A stretch of DNA of 64,000 nt from Ornithodoros turicata (GCF_037126465.1 NC_088201.1:22924550-22988549); one strand, 5' to 3'. Numbered from the stretch's first letter, positions 45,431 through 56,590 are shown. Notes: generated by a model not told the origin, from the sequence alone. A program made the numbers and translations.

Positions 45431-45607
45431 CTGGCAAGTACCTACGACCAAGCGCAACTGCTGCAGTACCTTCGAGGCGTTGCCTACAACGTCATTGTAT
45501 AGTTCTTCCGTCATTAATATTTTTTGTTCCATGTCCACGTACTCAACCTCTTCGTTTATTGTATGCAAATTCGTCTGCTTTCATCATCTTTTCTGTAATA
45601 TGCCAAC

Positions 45608-48017
45608 CAGTGTTGCGGATTTGAATCCACGGATTTGATTTAAATCCGGATTTAAATCCACCGGAGGGCTGGAGGATTTGATTTGCGATTTGATTTGCGC
45701 GAAAAAATATGGGCAGGATTTGGATTTGGATTGAATCGCATATTCCAGTTATGATTTGGATTTGGATTCAATCGCATTTTCCACTAATGATTTGGATTTG
45801 GATTGAATCGCCCCCTTTGCAGCGGATTTGCGCGTGGATTTCGCCAAGCTCCCTCACAAGATGCATGGATTTGAAATTGAGCAAAGCGCCGTTTCGCATT
45901 CTACGCGAATTGATGTGACCTTGTCTAAAATCTGCACACGCTCTAGCGGCGTCCTCTCCCCAGAGCGACAGGAGTAGCCGTTTCGTTCCAATCACTTCCC
46001 CTCACCGCACCGAGGGAACATCGGATGCGCAGTTCTTCGAACGTAGTTAGCGATTTTCTGTCGATTGGACGGAACCTTTCCCGTGGACCTCTAGCTGAGT
46101 CTTCAAGCACGAGCCGTTTCAAGCTTGCCAAATCATGTCGTGAAATTATTGGTCTTCCCAATCATATTGAACGCATATAGGTACACGCATTCATGTCAAA
46201 ACAAAGTAAAAGCGAACAATATATCAAATCTATCATTTCGTGATTTCGGAAAGGCAAGCCTTCCCTACTCCCACGGACAATCATGGCAAGATGTGCCATT
46301 CTTCCTCCCATACCCCTTTTTTTTCCCTTGATTACAACAGTCTGTACTGCGCGAGGAAAATTTTTACAAAGCACCGAAACGTCACCATTAAAACAGACCC
46401 ATAGGCTACATGTTTAGTAACAGAATTCGTAACATTTCCCACGATTTATTAACGATCAATTTAATTGTGACCCCCGGGGTATAGTAACCAGCGACCCGTG
46501 GTCTTTTGAGTACTGATCGACACAGGCGTGTGTGTCTGGGCGTAGCTGAGCCTAGGCCCGCGATAGGAATTCCTTCACGCACGCGTGCTCGCCCGGTGCT
46601 AAATGACGAGGAGGTCCCTGACCCAAAATCCGCTTTTGGGAAGGTGTACCATACCTACCAACTGTTTATGCCCCGTGAAGCCCGAGTCAACACTAACACG
46701 ATACGTGATGATGGAGATGGGGGTTGTGCACCGCCCCTACCAGAGCGAGCCGGTCACCGACGATTCAACGCACTTTTATCAGTATCATTTTTTTCTATTT
46801 TGGTGTAACACAAAAATTTTAGGGCTCTTAACGAATTACGTGTAGGCAATGCAACAGCAAGTGCGGCTGATTTTCGATAAAGTTTTACTATTTTCTTTCT
46901 GGATACCTTCAACTCAACTCCCATCATTCATTCATTACATGTATTTTCGTTGTTCTTCCCTTTGCGCCCCTCTTCCACTGGCATTGCGCAATTCCGCGCG
47001 GCGGAGTGGCCAGCTGTCGGCTACGCACCGGCGAGGACAGCCGTCTGAGCCAACGGGGAATTAAATGACGGAGGATGAGTTTTTTTCGTGAGGAGAAGTC
47101 TAATGCTATCACACTGCAGGCCGACGCAGCTCTGGGCTCGGGCAATGCTCGGGACTGCCTAGCTCTGGGGGAAGTACTCATGCCCTCCAAAATGCGGCCT
47201 GTGTTAGCTTCCAGCTAATCGTACGCGGCTGGTCGCGCATGAAATACAACATCCACGAGCGAACGCTAGAGGTGACACAGTGAGGTCGCCTCCTGTCCAC
47301 GCTTGTCATATCATCGACGTACGTGACTAAGCATTTCACCTCCTGTAGCGTCCTGCAGTAGGGTGTGCGTTCGAATTATGCGTAAGCTCCGTGCTCAAGT
47401 GGACTGCGCAGCGTGCCAGTATGAAGCCATGGAACTGGAGAATCCATTACACAAACAAAGAAAGCTCCGCAAGGACTTTTCACGGGACATGTAAGCATTG
47501 CCAGAAGAAGGGGTCGTCGAAGCTGCATGTTTACATGTTACATCCAATTTCATACGGCATTTGAGAAGGCGTCATTCTCAAGAGTTGAAAGACCAAAGCG
47601 TGGTGTCGTCAAGTCCGTTTGAAGCTGCCTCCTCATCAGCTTCAAGGAAGAAGGATTGATATGTTGGCTCTTTATATCCTCGTCACTCAGACGAAATTTA
47701 TTGTTCTTTGTGCCACGTCACGCTGTTATTTAAGCGTTGTTTAGTGAATACATGCAGTATTAGTAATTTGTAGACACGGTTATACGTCTAGTAATGCTAC
47801 TGCACGAATTTTGGCCCCCGGATTTGTCAAAAGATTTGATAAATCCGGATTTAAAAGCGGATTTGATTTAGGTCCGGAAAAACAAATCCGGATTTAAAAG
47901 GATTTGATTTAACGTGTCAAAATTAAATCCGGACTTGATTTGGATTTGATTTACTACCTTCAGAAAAAATGCGGATTTGATTTAAATCCGATTTGGGCGG
48001 CCAAATCCGCAACACTG
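45608..48017. mobile_element. 2.4-kb hAT-like element with GGATTTGATTTAAATCC repeats
   Basis: Ends are CAGTGTTGCGGATTTG and the inverted CAAATCCGCAACACTG. The putative 8-bp duplication is ATGCCAAC (45,600-45,607) against TTGCCAAC (48,020-48,027), with two extra bases on the right. Both ends are packed with ATTTGATTTAAATCC-type repeats (45,620-45,840 and 47,820-48,000). It contains a BED-finger remnant and other short frames without recognised domains. Confidence 0.75.
47485..47595 (+). pseudogene. Decayed BED-type zinc finger
   Basis: One frame reads GTCKHCQKKGSSKLH (C-x-x-C). After a shift another reads TSNFIRHLRRRHSQE (the S-N-x-x-R-H-L-x-x-x-H half). Together they form the C2H-H signature of BED fingers, which hAT transposases carry at the N terminus. 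No catalytic core was recognised. Confidence 0.55.
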
Positions 48018-48303
48018 AATTGCCAACATTGCTTAATCTAATAATTAAAAAAAAAAACTAATGCAGAACTGCAACCAGGGCCCGGTAAACTTGGTCCGGG
48101 GATTTGACCTTGTTGTCTTTCGTGCTCCTAGTGTCCGCAATCTAACATTAATTAATTTGCTTGAGACCTTGCGTGCACCCCAGCGGCGATACGGACTGAC
48201 GCGAAAATTGAGCAGAGGTTGCTGTCCATCAACCTTGTTGCTGTGTAACGAAAATTTGTCTGTACCCCTTGTCTCGGGTATATTTTGCAATTAAGCAGAC
48301 AAC

Positions 48304-48455
48304 ATGGCACCCGATTTTCTAAAGGCAGCTGCCTCAGCCTGGAACATTGCCGCAAAAATTCCAACGCATATCCCGTTTTCCAGATGGGCATTCCGTGAAT
48401 TTATCGAGAAAGCTGGAACTTCTAATGGCGAGACCCAAGGCAGGGAACAGACTCA
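48304..48455 (+). CDS. Candidate first coding exon, unrecognised protein
   Basis: The ATG is in strong context (GACAACATGG). It reads MAPDFLKAAASAWNIAAKI then PTHIPFSRWAFREFIEKAG and TSNGETQGREQT: an amphipathic, Ala-rich N terminus that could be a mitochondrial-type leader. It ends at ACTCA/GTGAGT (phase 2), with TGA immediately following if unspliced. The donor lies at the very edge of the repeat at 48,461-48,518. A phase-compatible exon exists at 59,693 (same strand, 11 kb away), but joining them would enclose the 49,205 gene, so I leave it unpaired. Confidence 0.35.
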
Positions 48456-48460
48456 GTGAG

Positions 48461-48518
48461 TACGACACACGCACTATCTCAACCAGCAGACCCTTTTGTC
48501 GTCCCCTTATCTAGTCTC
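48461..48518 (-). repeat. Inverted partner of the 38,905 repeat
   Basis: ACACACGCACTATCTCAA then GACCCTTTTGTCGTCCCC is the reverse complement of the 38,905-38,962 sequence over about 55 bp, with few differences. Confidence 0.55.
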
Positions 48519-49204
48519 CCAAAAAGGGCTGTTTCAAGGACTTCCAATTCAACAGGGGGAAGGAAACCTGGAAGGAAAGGGAATCAAGGATAGATTCCAT
48601 GATAGGCAAGCCACCAGCTAGCCTGCATTTACGCCATTCTGTCGAATCAAGGATAGGGTGTTGGATTTACGCTGCTGTGTGGCGCCACAGGGAGGCGCAA
48701 AATACATCAATCAAGCAGCGCGTTACCTACCAGATAATCGGATGCAGATGATCCTGGTATTAAAATGCTCTAGAAAGATTTTTACTTTGCCGCTCCAGGA
48801 AAACTTCGGTATCCAATTTCGGTAATTTTTTGTACTTCAGTAACGTGTTTAGAAAAATGAATTGACAAAACCGATAATTTTTCCTGGGGCGACAAAGCGC
48901 ATTTCCAAATGCTATCGAACAAGACCAGTCTCATGAAAATCGGTGCATTATTTACCGAAAGAGAGTGCAAAGTTTGTCCCATACAAAAACACACGGGGCC
49001 GCCGGAGGGGCACGAAACATGAATCGCTGCAACGGTGCCAAAGCACGTGACACGTACCTACCCCGTGCGCACTTTCTCAAAACCTTCTTTCCTACTTCGT
49101 GCACTTTGTCTTGCGCAGACTTGTGTTTGAATCCCTGTCACCTGTGTGTTGTAGTTGCGTTCATCTGTGGTTGCTACGTATTTTTTCTTTTTGCTTGAAA
49201 AACT

Positions 49205-49415
49205 ATGTCCCGCAAAGATTTCTGCGTACCCCCGAAAAAGGGGAGTTGTCCTAAGGTCACGTATAAGTATCATCGAAACGAGGTCCCTGATTTCGTGAAG
49301 GAGGGAAACTACGTTCGAGCGTATCATGGAGCTCCTGCACACGCAGTTCCCAAAATTGACCAGGAAAAGCGGCTGATACCTGGACCACGAGACCTTCACG
49401 GAGAAAGTGGCGCAA
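49205..49415 (+). CDS. Unrecognised 132-residue protein, exon 1 (residues 1-70)
   Basis: ATG 49,205 is preceded in frame by TGA 9 nt upstream, which fixes the start. It reads MSRKDFCVPPKKGSCPKVT, YKYHRNEVPDFVKEGNYVRA, YHGAPAHAVPKIDQEKRLIP, GPRDLHGESGA. It is soluble, basic and Pro-rich, with no signal peptide or membrane segment. It ends at GCGCAA/GTAAGG in phase 1. The exon at 52,778 starts with the complementary phase, so the two join without frame loss. Codon use and splice sites are better than anywhere else on the plus strand. I do not recognise the family; a small intracellular (for example cytoskeletal or ciliary) protein is speculation. Confidence 0.6.
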
Positions 49416-50078
49416 GTAAGGGTATACCCATCAGATAGAATTTTCATTTTCACTTTGTTTATGCGGGTACCAATACAACAGTGGGTTCCGAAAGTACCGC
49501 TTGATAGCCACTGTCCTTGCTGGGCGCTCTTACAGGGTAGGCTGTGTTGGCAACCGACCGTCCCTCCACTTGAGCGAACACTGTGTGGGCTACTATTACC
49601 ACTGATTTATACAAATAACCATTTTATATGATGACGCAGCAGCCGCCGTGTGCGTTGGGGTGGTGGACAGCTCAGAGAGCCAGGGGGTACAACCAGTACA
49701 ACCTCCAGGGCTTGCGATAGAAACCACGGTCATATGCAGCTTACCTTTGTCTAACCCACTGCACTGCAACACAGGTGCTGTTATGTTGAGGATTGGCTTT
49801 GGACCGGGTACTGCACTGCAAAATTAACAACTTTCGACAGAAATGCGTGGCACGCAGAAAGTAAAGTACTACTACCGCGACTTTCTAGCCTCGTCCCCAA
49901 ACTAGTTGTCTTGTCCTGTGTTCGCCACATTATAAAAACGTGTTCAAGCCGCTATTCACGACGGCGCTGTACTTTGTAGTGAAAGGTGTGACCAGTATAT
50001 GAGACCCGTGGATGTGGAGTACCGAATTGGCTTATCACTCTTTTTTACATAGTTTTGGCAGTTACCTAACATAGTCTA

Positions 50079-50963
50079 AGTGTTGCCAAATTTGAGGAAA
50101 TTTGTCTAGCGACAGAATTTTGTATTTTCAATTGGCAGATTTCTTAGTGACTTTGGTATGTTCGACTTTTTAGTGACACGAATATTTCTTCATGAAGTGA
50201 GGAAGAATCGAGATTTTCCTGTCACATGGACGACAAGCTCTGGCAAAGAATAATATAAAATTGTGCCACCTTTCACAGACCGTAACTGCTAAAGGCCAAT
50301 CACCGGTCACAGAGAGGTTCAGCATGCCCCCTGCAGTTGGTGCAGTTTCGTTGCTGCTCGCTGCTCTTCGCAGCACTAGTTTCTTGGAGCCGTTTCAAGT
50401 TTGACGTTTTTTTCTGACACGCCGCATGGACTAGACACGAGCACTTTCCAAAATGCCTCCTAAGTAAGACAGAAGCACCACAAGAGCTCATAGCTGCGTC
50501 CAGTCAGACCGTAACACAAGGGCCCCATGCATCTAATCCAAGTGAGATATTTATGCGACGCTGTCACTCAGACATAAAGAAGCATAGTAGGTCTCAAAAA
50601 CACGAGAAGGCATCAGAACCATTTGCAAGTAATAAACAAATCACGTTCGGTGCCTGCGATGGCAAGAAAACGTTCTGCAGAAGATGTTCAGGGTTCCGAA
50701 TTCCATTGACTTTCTCTCATTTTTTCCAACTCTGACTTGTTTTATCATGTCTGCTCTTGTATTGTCTTATCATGCACACTCAGTCGCTGAAACATTCTCG
50801 TAGCTCTGTCACCACATTGTTTCATACCGTGGAACTAACAAAAAGGGCACAATGGAGGCTGCGACTTGTTTAGCCACTTTCAGTTTCAATTTTAGCGACT
50901 TTTTCCGACATTTTGGGATGCCACTAGCAACTTCGTGTGAATGAGATTCCGCAACGTTGAGTA
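50079..50963. mobile_element. hAT-like remnant with zinc-finger fragment
   Basis: The left end TAAGTGTTGCCAAAT resembles the inverted right end (ATTCCGCAACGTTGAG). Possible short duplications (TAGTCT) flank it. Borders are approximate. Inside is the finger fragment at 50,553. Confidence 0.4.
50553..50735 (+). pseudogene. Transposase-type zinc-finger fragment
   Basis: It reads CHSDIKKHSRSQKHEKASEP then FASNKQITFGA. The D-I-K-K-H-x-x-S-x-K-H phrase is the second half of the BED/U1-like fingers that precede hAT-type transposases. The first Cys pair is not recognised and no catalytic domain follows. Confidence 0.5.
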
Positions 50964-51462
50964 GTCTTCTCCCTACGTACACCGGTAGAAGATTTCAACA
51001 GGCGAATTTCAGATATATGAAACCACTCACTTTACCCATACAAAGCCAACATGAGGTTAGTATGTAGCATTCCTCTTCACGAGAGGTCTGACAGTACTTA
51101 ATAGACATTACTTGTTCTGATAAATATTTGTCACCAAACCCCTTCAATCTCTATATTTCTAAGGCCTAGAGTCTCACAGTGACTATGCAGCCCACACATA
51201 AGAGCATGGAGGGAAAATGAATGCAAGAAATTGACAGCACAAGGAGACTGGCAGACATGGACTAGCACTCACTACCAACAACTTTATTATAGACAAATAC
51301 TACGATGGGCCAATTGAATCCTCGAATCCCAGTGCCCAAAGCATCAAACGGAATCTTTCGAATCCGCCAACAATGTTTGTTTCTTTTTAAAATTGGCAGA
51401 CGCCTCCGGAGTCTGCTGAAGGCCTGATTGGTCGGCGGGTGTTTTCTTGTTTATTTACATTG

Positions 51463-51703
51463 GAATAATAATAATTTGGGGGTTACGTCGCGAGACAACG
51501 GAAATCATGGGTGACGCCACACGAGTCTGTCTGTGGATTGCTTTTGCCCACATGAGGGTTGTTTAGCGTGCGATAAAAGCTCACCTCACGGCACCCCGTA
51601 TATATTCGTCCCACACGGAAGACTGCATGTCTAAGCAACTTGTACCCTGCCACCAAGTTGCTGGCGTCTTCGGCAGGGTTCGAACCAGCGATCTCGGGAT
51701 CAG
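51463..51703 (-). mobile_element. tRNA-derived SINE with (ATT)n tail, copy 2
   Basis: Same family as 40,845-41,099: shared AACTTGTACCCTGCCACCAA, GATTGCTTTTGCCCAC and B-box region (GGGTTCGAACC). It is flanked by TTGTTTATTTACATTG on the left and TTGTTTACATTG on the right, an imperfect duplication. Confidence 0.8.
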
Positions 51704-51756
51704 TTGTTTACATTGCTCTGGGCCGAGAGAGTTCAGACAGGAACTCTTACATTACA

Positions 51757-52480
51757 AGTATTTTTATTTATTTATTTATGGTAGTACCTCAAGGCGCCTC
51801 ATTGGGGCATTACATGAGGGGGTAAGCGAAGATAAAAGTTAACACAAGTAGAATATAAATAACACGGAAATATTAAATACACAGGAAATTGGCTAGTTCT
51901 TGCTTGAATACAATGAAATCGTTAATTATGACAGTGTTCTGAATATAGTAGTTCTGGTATAATAGTAACATGGTTTTGTTTTTGATTGTTTTAGTTTTAT
52001 GGAAAGGATTCAGACTCGAGAGTTTACGCATTCCCTGTAATCAATGAACAACGTGTTCAATAAATTACATTTAAGAAGTATATGGTTATTCTTTCTCCTG
52101 AAAGTGAACTATTTAATTTGTTTTTCAGTAAACAAAGAAAGTAAATTCTGCTTCAAAGCACTTTTCAGGAGAAGTGCTTTTTCTTCCCTGGCTTTTGAAC
52201 TATTTTTTAAGAAATGATTAGTGAATTCGCAGAACTTTCCTTGGATATGTATTCGGAAAATTCTGTATTCATCCCATCTCTGACAAATACCATAGCTTGT
52301 TGTTAGTAAAGTTATTAGTAGCGAGTGCCAGTCCATGTCTGCCAGCCTCATTGTGTTAATTTTTTTGTAAGAGTTCTTCCTCTACGTATGTACCAACGAT
52401 CCAAAAGAGCAGTTCTGCATACATAAGAGCTGTATAGATCCCACAAGAAAGATTAATATGAAAGGGCACTCCAAGCAATG
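51757..52480 (-). mobile_element. Possible truncated LINE 3' end
   Basis: On the minus strand the sequence runs through CATGTAATGCCCCAATGAGG, a CGCCTTGAGGTACTACC stretch and ends in AATA repeats, like non-LTR 3' tails. An 80-codon minus-strand frame (52,109-52,351) lies upstream, but I cannot assign it to reverse transcriptase. Confidence 0.4.
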
Positions 52481-52777
52481 CACACCAGCCCCCTCGTTCT
52501 GCACTTGTGTAGCTTTATCGCATCATACAGCTGTTTGTAAGTACATGTTGCAGTCCTGAAGCTTGTGTTAATCATAGATGATGTCTTGCAAATGCACTTG
52601 TGCTAAAATGTTAAGCCTTTTGAAGCTTTCAGCCTTTCAGGCATGAGAGGGCTTTCATTAACTGCACACATTGGCTCTTGTAGAATACCTGAATTCCAGT
52701 GAGGTTTGCTCACGTGTTTTTTTTTTGCCCACCCACAAACAGTTATGTATCATATGTCCCTCTCTCTCACTCTGCAG

Positions 52778-52965
52778 TCTATGTTACCCCTACCAAGAAG
52801 GAAGCAAAGTTGTACGCTCCAGGACGAGGCAGGGTCATCGATGTCCTTGTTGAAAAAGGTGCTTACACCGTTCACGAGGGGCACGACTCTCTTATAAATG
52901 GTACTGCATACCGTGTTTCTGATCCAAGTAAGGTATTCCTGCCAGGACGTGATTTGAAGAAGTAA
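52778..52965 (+). CDS. Unrecognised 132-residue protein, exon 2 (residues 71-132) with stop
   Basis: The acceptor CTCTCACTCTGCAG follows a long pyrimidine tract. Joined to exon 1 the split codon is ATC (Ile). It then reads YVTPTKKEAKLYAPGRGRVI, DVLVEKGAYTVHEGHDSLIN, GTAYRVSDPSKVFLPGRDLK, K, stop at 52,963-52,965. Alternating hydrophobic/polar segments suggest beta structure. The 3'UTR runs to the AATAAA at 53,106. No known motif is identified. Confidence 0.65.
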
Positions 52966-53105
52966 TGCAGTTCAGCCAGAGGTCAAGTTTCCTTCAAGTG
53001 AAGTGACCTAGTGCCACATGATACTTCCCTAGATTTGTTTCTATAACATAACCTGTTACTAACAGTTCAGTAAGACACTGAGTGCTTTGTGTATTTTCTT
53101 TACTA

Positions 53106-53111
53106 AATAAA
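53106..53111 (+). terminator. Poly(A) signal of the 49,205 gene
   Basis: AATAAA within ACTAAATAAAAGTG lies 141 nt after the stop, a normal animal 3'UTR length. Confidence 0.6.
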
Positions 53112-53129
53112 AGTGTTTGACAGCTGTAA

Positions 53130-54381
53130 ATACCAATGCAATATGTGAAATACATATATTTGGAGAGGGGCCAAATATCAGTCGGATGTAGTACTAGATC
53201 ATTCCACAAATGGTGCTGTGACTGTGAAATGAATGTAAAGGAGGAAGCTGCCTTTCCTGATGAAATTCAGCATTTAAATACATGGGGTGGCAAGTAGGGT
53301 AGCCACTTAGCAGCCACTGGAAAGGGTAAGGTTAAAGAGAGAGAGGGAAGGGGAAATTCTGCGAGGAGAGGGGGCGCTCCTAACTGGCTTCACACAACCA
53401 CAGATACTGTCCCCTTGAAACACAAGAATGCAGTGGACAATTCATGAAAAAAAAAACTGGTGTTTTGAGAAGGTAGCCAGGATGACAGAAACTGCAGCGG
53501 GGACATCAGAACGACTGGTGTGGATAAAGAAGAGACCCATCTGTTTTCTAGTTTCCTTATCGGGTTATTGCGGAGTTTGACCACTGCTCCAGATTTCTTT
53601 GTACTTCTGTCGAATGTCGAAGGAGAAGTCTGGCAAAAGACTCCACGAGAGGCCTTTGACTGCAAATACTGGCAAGAGTTCTGCCGGTATTACCTTTCAA
53701 TCGGCCGAGCCAGTGAAATACTGGTCACGTAGCAACCCTAGTGGCAAGTCAATTATTCCACAACAGAAGAGTAGGAAACAAGGTCTCAATAGCTGAAATA
53801 TTTAGCCAAAAGAACGATTCGCAGGATGAAAGCAAGGCCAGCCACCAATTTCCCTCCCTAATATTTGGCAGATAGTCAGCTTCCTCTGGCTTTGTTTTAT
53901 GCCAGTAGAATGCAGCTCGTATGTGTGTTCCAGGCGTGGTATCTATTTTTTTTACTTTTAGAGCCTAGTCGAGCTTAATCATTTCACATCTTTTGCAGTA
54001 AGTAACTGAACAAGCCAAAGATGTTCCATACGCAGTGTTTGGCTGGTAATTCAGAAACACAATGAGTTAAAAGGAAAGTCTGACAGCTAGAAGCCAGTTT
54101 TGAACATGAGATTAATACAAAACTACTGTACAAGAACCAGAAGCAACATTACCTTGTGGAACTTGCCGAACTGTCCAAGCTCCAGACATTCTTAAACCAC
54201 AAAATCACATATGCCTAGGGCAGCCTTTATCACGGCAAGCAGTTGCATTAGGTAATGAATGTATGTATGCATGCATGAAATGTATTTATTTCGCTTAACA
54301 TAGAAATGAAGGGTCAGGGTGCTTGCCCATCACTATCAAGTTGACCAAAAAGAAGTCTAAAATAGAAGCTGTGGATATTTT
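53130..54381. other. Intergenic, no gene recognised
   Basis: Frames on both strands at 53,390-53,735 overlap each other, which argues against either. A (GTAT/GCAT)n run lies at 54,258-54,275. Confidence 0.4.
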
Positions 54382-54389
54382 TAACACAG

Positions 54390-54694
54390 TTTTTTTTTTT
54401 TTTTTTTAATTCGGTGTTAGCACCGCGAAGCAGCTGTGGCTATGAGCGGCGTACAGACGTGGACAGATGGAGAGAGGACAGCAGGAAGGAGTGGGGGTTC
54501 AAACTAGGGCGGGGGGGTTACTATGCGTCCTGGGCAGACTTCAGGGGGAACTGCGCCGACATTTGTCTGGAAAGTCTTTGGAAAACCCAGGGAAAACCTC
54601 AGACAGCACAGCCGGTGACAGGATTCAAACCCGTGCCACCTCCCAGTCTCGGCGTGGAAAGCGATGCTCTTAACCACTATGCCACGGGAGCTGG
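54390..54694 (-). mobile_element. tRNA-derived SINE with poly(A) tail (about 305 bp)
   Basis: On the minus strand it starts CCAGCTCCCGTGGCATAGTG then GTTAAGAGCATCG (A-box region) and carries GGGTTTGAATCCTGTC (B-box). The body contains GAGGTTTTCCCTGGGTTTTC, a conserved-core-like stretch, and it ends in a run of about 17 A. The duplications are TAACACAG (54,382-54,389 and 54,695-54,702). It is unrelated to the ATT-tailed SINE. Confidence 0.85.
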
Positions 54695-54702
54695 TAACAC
54701 AG

Positions 54703-56450
54703 ATTAGTGTAAGAAGTTTTTGTATTTTCAAAAGGTGCCTGAATGCAAAAAGGGGCCACTCTGTGGGCAGAACTTGGTAGGTTATACTGAGAAAATAAGG
54801 TATATGTCTTAACCAATATACTACTACCTTTGTTTGTTCTTGTGGCTGGGGTGTGGAATGAATGGGGGGGATCTGTGCACTTCTCCACTAAAGTTGACTT
54901 ATCTACAGCTTTTGGGAGTTCGCAGTTAGGAGTTAACAGTTTGGGAGTCCCGAAATCTGGCTTGTTACTCTCAAGATTTGCACATATTTCCAAGAAATCC
55001 AGAAAATAGTGGTATGTCATAAAAATGTGTGTTTCTGAAGTCAAGGTAGTTATCGTCAAAGGTCTAAAATTTTTGGGTCTACTTACTATTCTGAAAAGAA
55101 CCTTGCCATTCAATGTATGGGAATCAGTTAACATTTATTGCCCGAAATATACTAGCATCTTTACATGTCATCGATATGTCAGTGAAGCTGGTCATGCAAC
55201 TTATTTGCTACAAACACATCAACATTCAGAGGAAGTCCACTTTGGACACTAGCTGCACACAAGTACAAAGCTGCAAACATCTCTATAATGAAAGAATGAA
55301 TAAAACTCCCAGTTGCCTTTCCACGGGTTATTGTATATCTCAAACACAAAGATTGCTAAATGTTTACAGTGTTTAAAATGAAGCTGGAACTTGAAAACTG
55401 ATATGAATGAAATATACAGTGGGCTTAAATGGGGCATGCAGCGAGGAAAGAAAAACCAGCAAGTATAAACAGAATAGCCAGCACTCCTGAGTGCAAGAAG
55501 ACCCTATGAAGTTGCATGTACAAAGTTTCCTTATGCAAACTGCTTCAGAATGTCAACCATTTTTGTATTGAGCTTGTACACTTAGATATGCCAGAAATGA
55601 TTTCTTTGCTGCCTTCACTGATTTCCATTAGATATCTTGTGCCATCTCCCTGAACCTCTCAACCAAGCAATGCTAAATAGCTTTCAACCTCGTGATGCTA
55701 TAAATAATTCTCAAAATAGTATACAAGTCTTTGGGTTGTCATTGTACTCTATGCACATAAGCATAATGGCGTAAATATTATACTTTATTTTGATGCACAT
55801 CTCCATAGATTTTAAAGGCTTCATAACTACGGCAACATCACTATACATACAGGGAGCTTTTACCTGATATCAAACATGTGCTAGCTGCCACAGCGGTCAA
55901 CCTGATATGTTCCCTGAGGATTAGTATTAACCCCCGCCCATATCAAACCTGAGGTCCACATTTTCTAACCTCCAAATTAACCTGACAAACGTTCAAAATT
56001 GTCCTCTATTAAGTTTGACAAGTTTCATCTAATAAATTTGAAGGCACACATTGCAATAACATTTCCCATTTACCTGTTTAATCTATCATAAAAACTGTTG
56101 TACACTTCTCGCCACATGCCCCCTAAAAACAGCGGCAAAGAGGCACCAGCGGTAACGCATATCAGTAAAACTGACAACTTGAAATTTAGCAGCACAAAGC
56201 AAAAATATTTCAGGATAGAAATAATATGTGCTGCACTGCAAACTGAAGAACTGACTGAGCTAGTGCATTTCTTGAACAATTATGATATGTATAACACGCA
56301 TGTTATACACCGCATGGCCTATTTTTCCAACTTTTTTCATGTATAACACACGAAAGAGTAGGGAAAATAAGGCCATCCGTGTTATCTATGAGTGCATGCT
56401 ATACATAGATACATTTCTGCATAGAACTGCCAGTGACCTTGTATAACACA
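54703..56450. other. Intergenic, no gene recognised
   Basis: A 154-codon minus-strand frame (54,670-55,134) overlaps the SINE at its end and has no domain, so it is not called. Sequence around 56,280-56,450 shares GTTATACA/TGTATAACAC words with the repeat that follows. Confidence 0.35.
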
Positions 56451-56587
56451 CAGGGTGATGACGGGTCAAAGTCCCGTTGAAATCAACGGGTGCGTGTTAT
56501 ACACCGAAAATTACGGTACAGGGTGATGACGGGTCAAAGTCCCGTTGAAATCAACGGGTGCGTGTTATACACTGAAAATTACAGTAC
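56451..56587. repeat. 68-bp tandem duplication
   Basis: Two copies of the unit CAGGGTGATGACGGGTCAAA, GTCCCGTTGAAATCAACGGG, TGCGTGTTATACACCG…, differing at about three positions. TCCCGTTGA/TCAACGGG is itself a small hairpin. Confidence 0.85.
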
Positions 56588-56590
56588 ATT

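Larger units (their letters stand above)
43734..45502 (+). pseudogene. MULE transposase core, decayed, split by two hAT insertions
   Basis: The acceptor is CTCTGCGCAG. The frame starts NRVREHRPHALPRSV then VNKSDGSRFLLYH, where the 413-bp hAT sits. Beyond it: WLPDGTFNCPHIIAPQLFF and QLYSIHCKVNGSVIP (first catalytic Asp in D-G-T-F), a frameshift, LLDFELAAINAFQRVFQG (second Asp), RGCFFHMSQCIYRKVQHLGL, and one in-frame TGA at 44,760-44,762. LDYFEDNFIGRR follows, then TTNSVGWHRGFQTRVQ, where the usual V-E-G-W-H has lost its catalytic Glu codon. Then come LHREDAMNLHRLERIQMGQ, the 258-bp hAT, and YDQAQLLQYLRGVAYNVIV with TAG at 45,500-45,502. Animal MULEs cut and paste DNA with this D-D-E domain; this copy cannot be active. 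Confidence 0.9.
49416..52777 (+). other. 3.36-kb intron of the 49,205 gene
   Basis: The boundaries are GTAAGG and a TCTCTCTCACTCTGCAG pyrimidine tract. The intron holds a hAT remnant (50,079-50,963), a SINE (51,463-51,703) and a LINE tail (51,757). An extra small exon cannot be excluded. Confidence 0.5.

Noticed and set aside
54670..55134. 154-codon minus-strand frame
   Set aside because: It overlaps the SINE end and shows no recognisable motif.
56070..56279. Minus-strand SILKYFCFVLLNFKLSVLLI, resembling a tetraspanin first helix
   Set aside because: It lies downstream of the tetraspanin's last exon and lacks the following conserved Gly/Trp pattern and splice sites. AT-rich DNA yields hydrophobic frames by chance.
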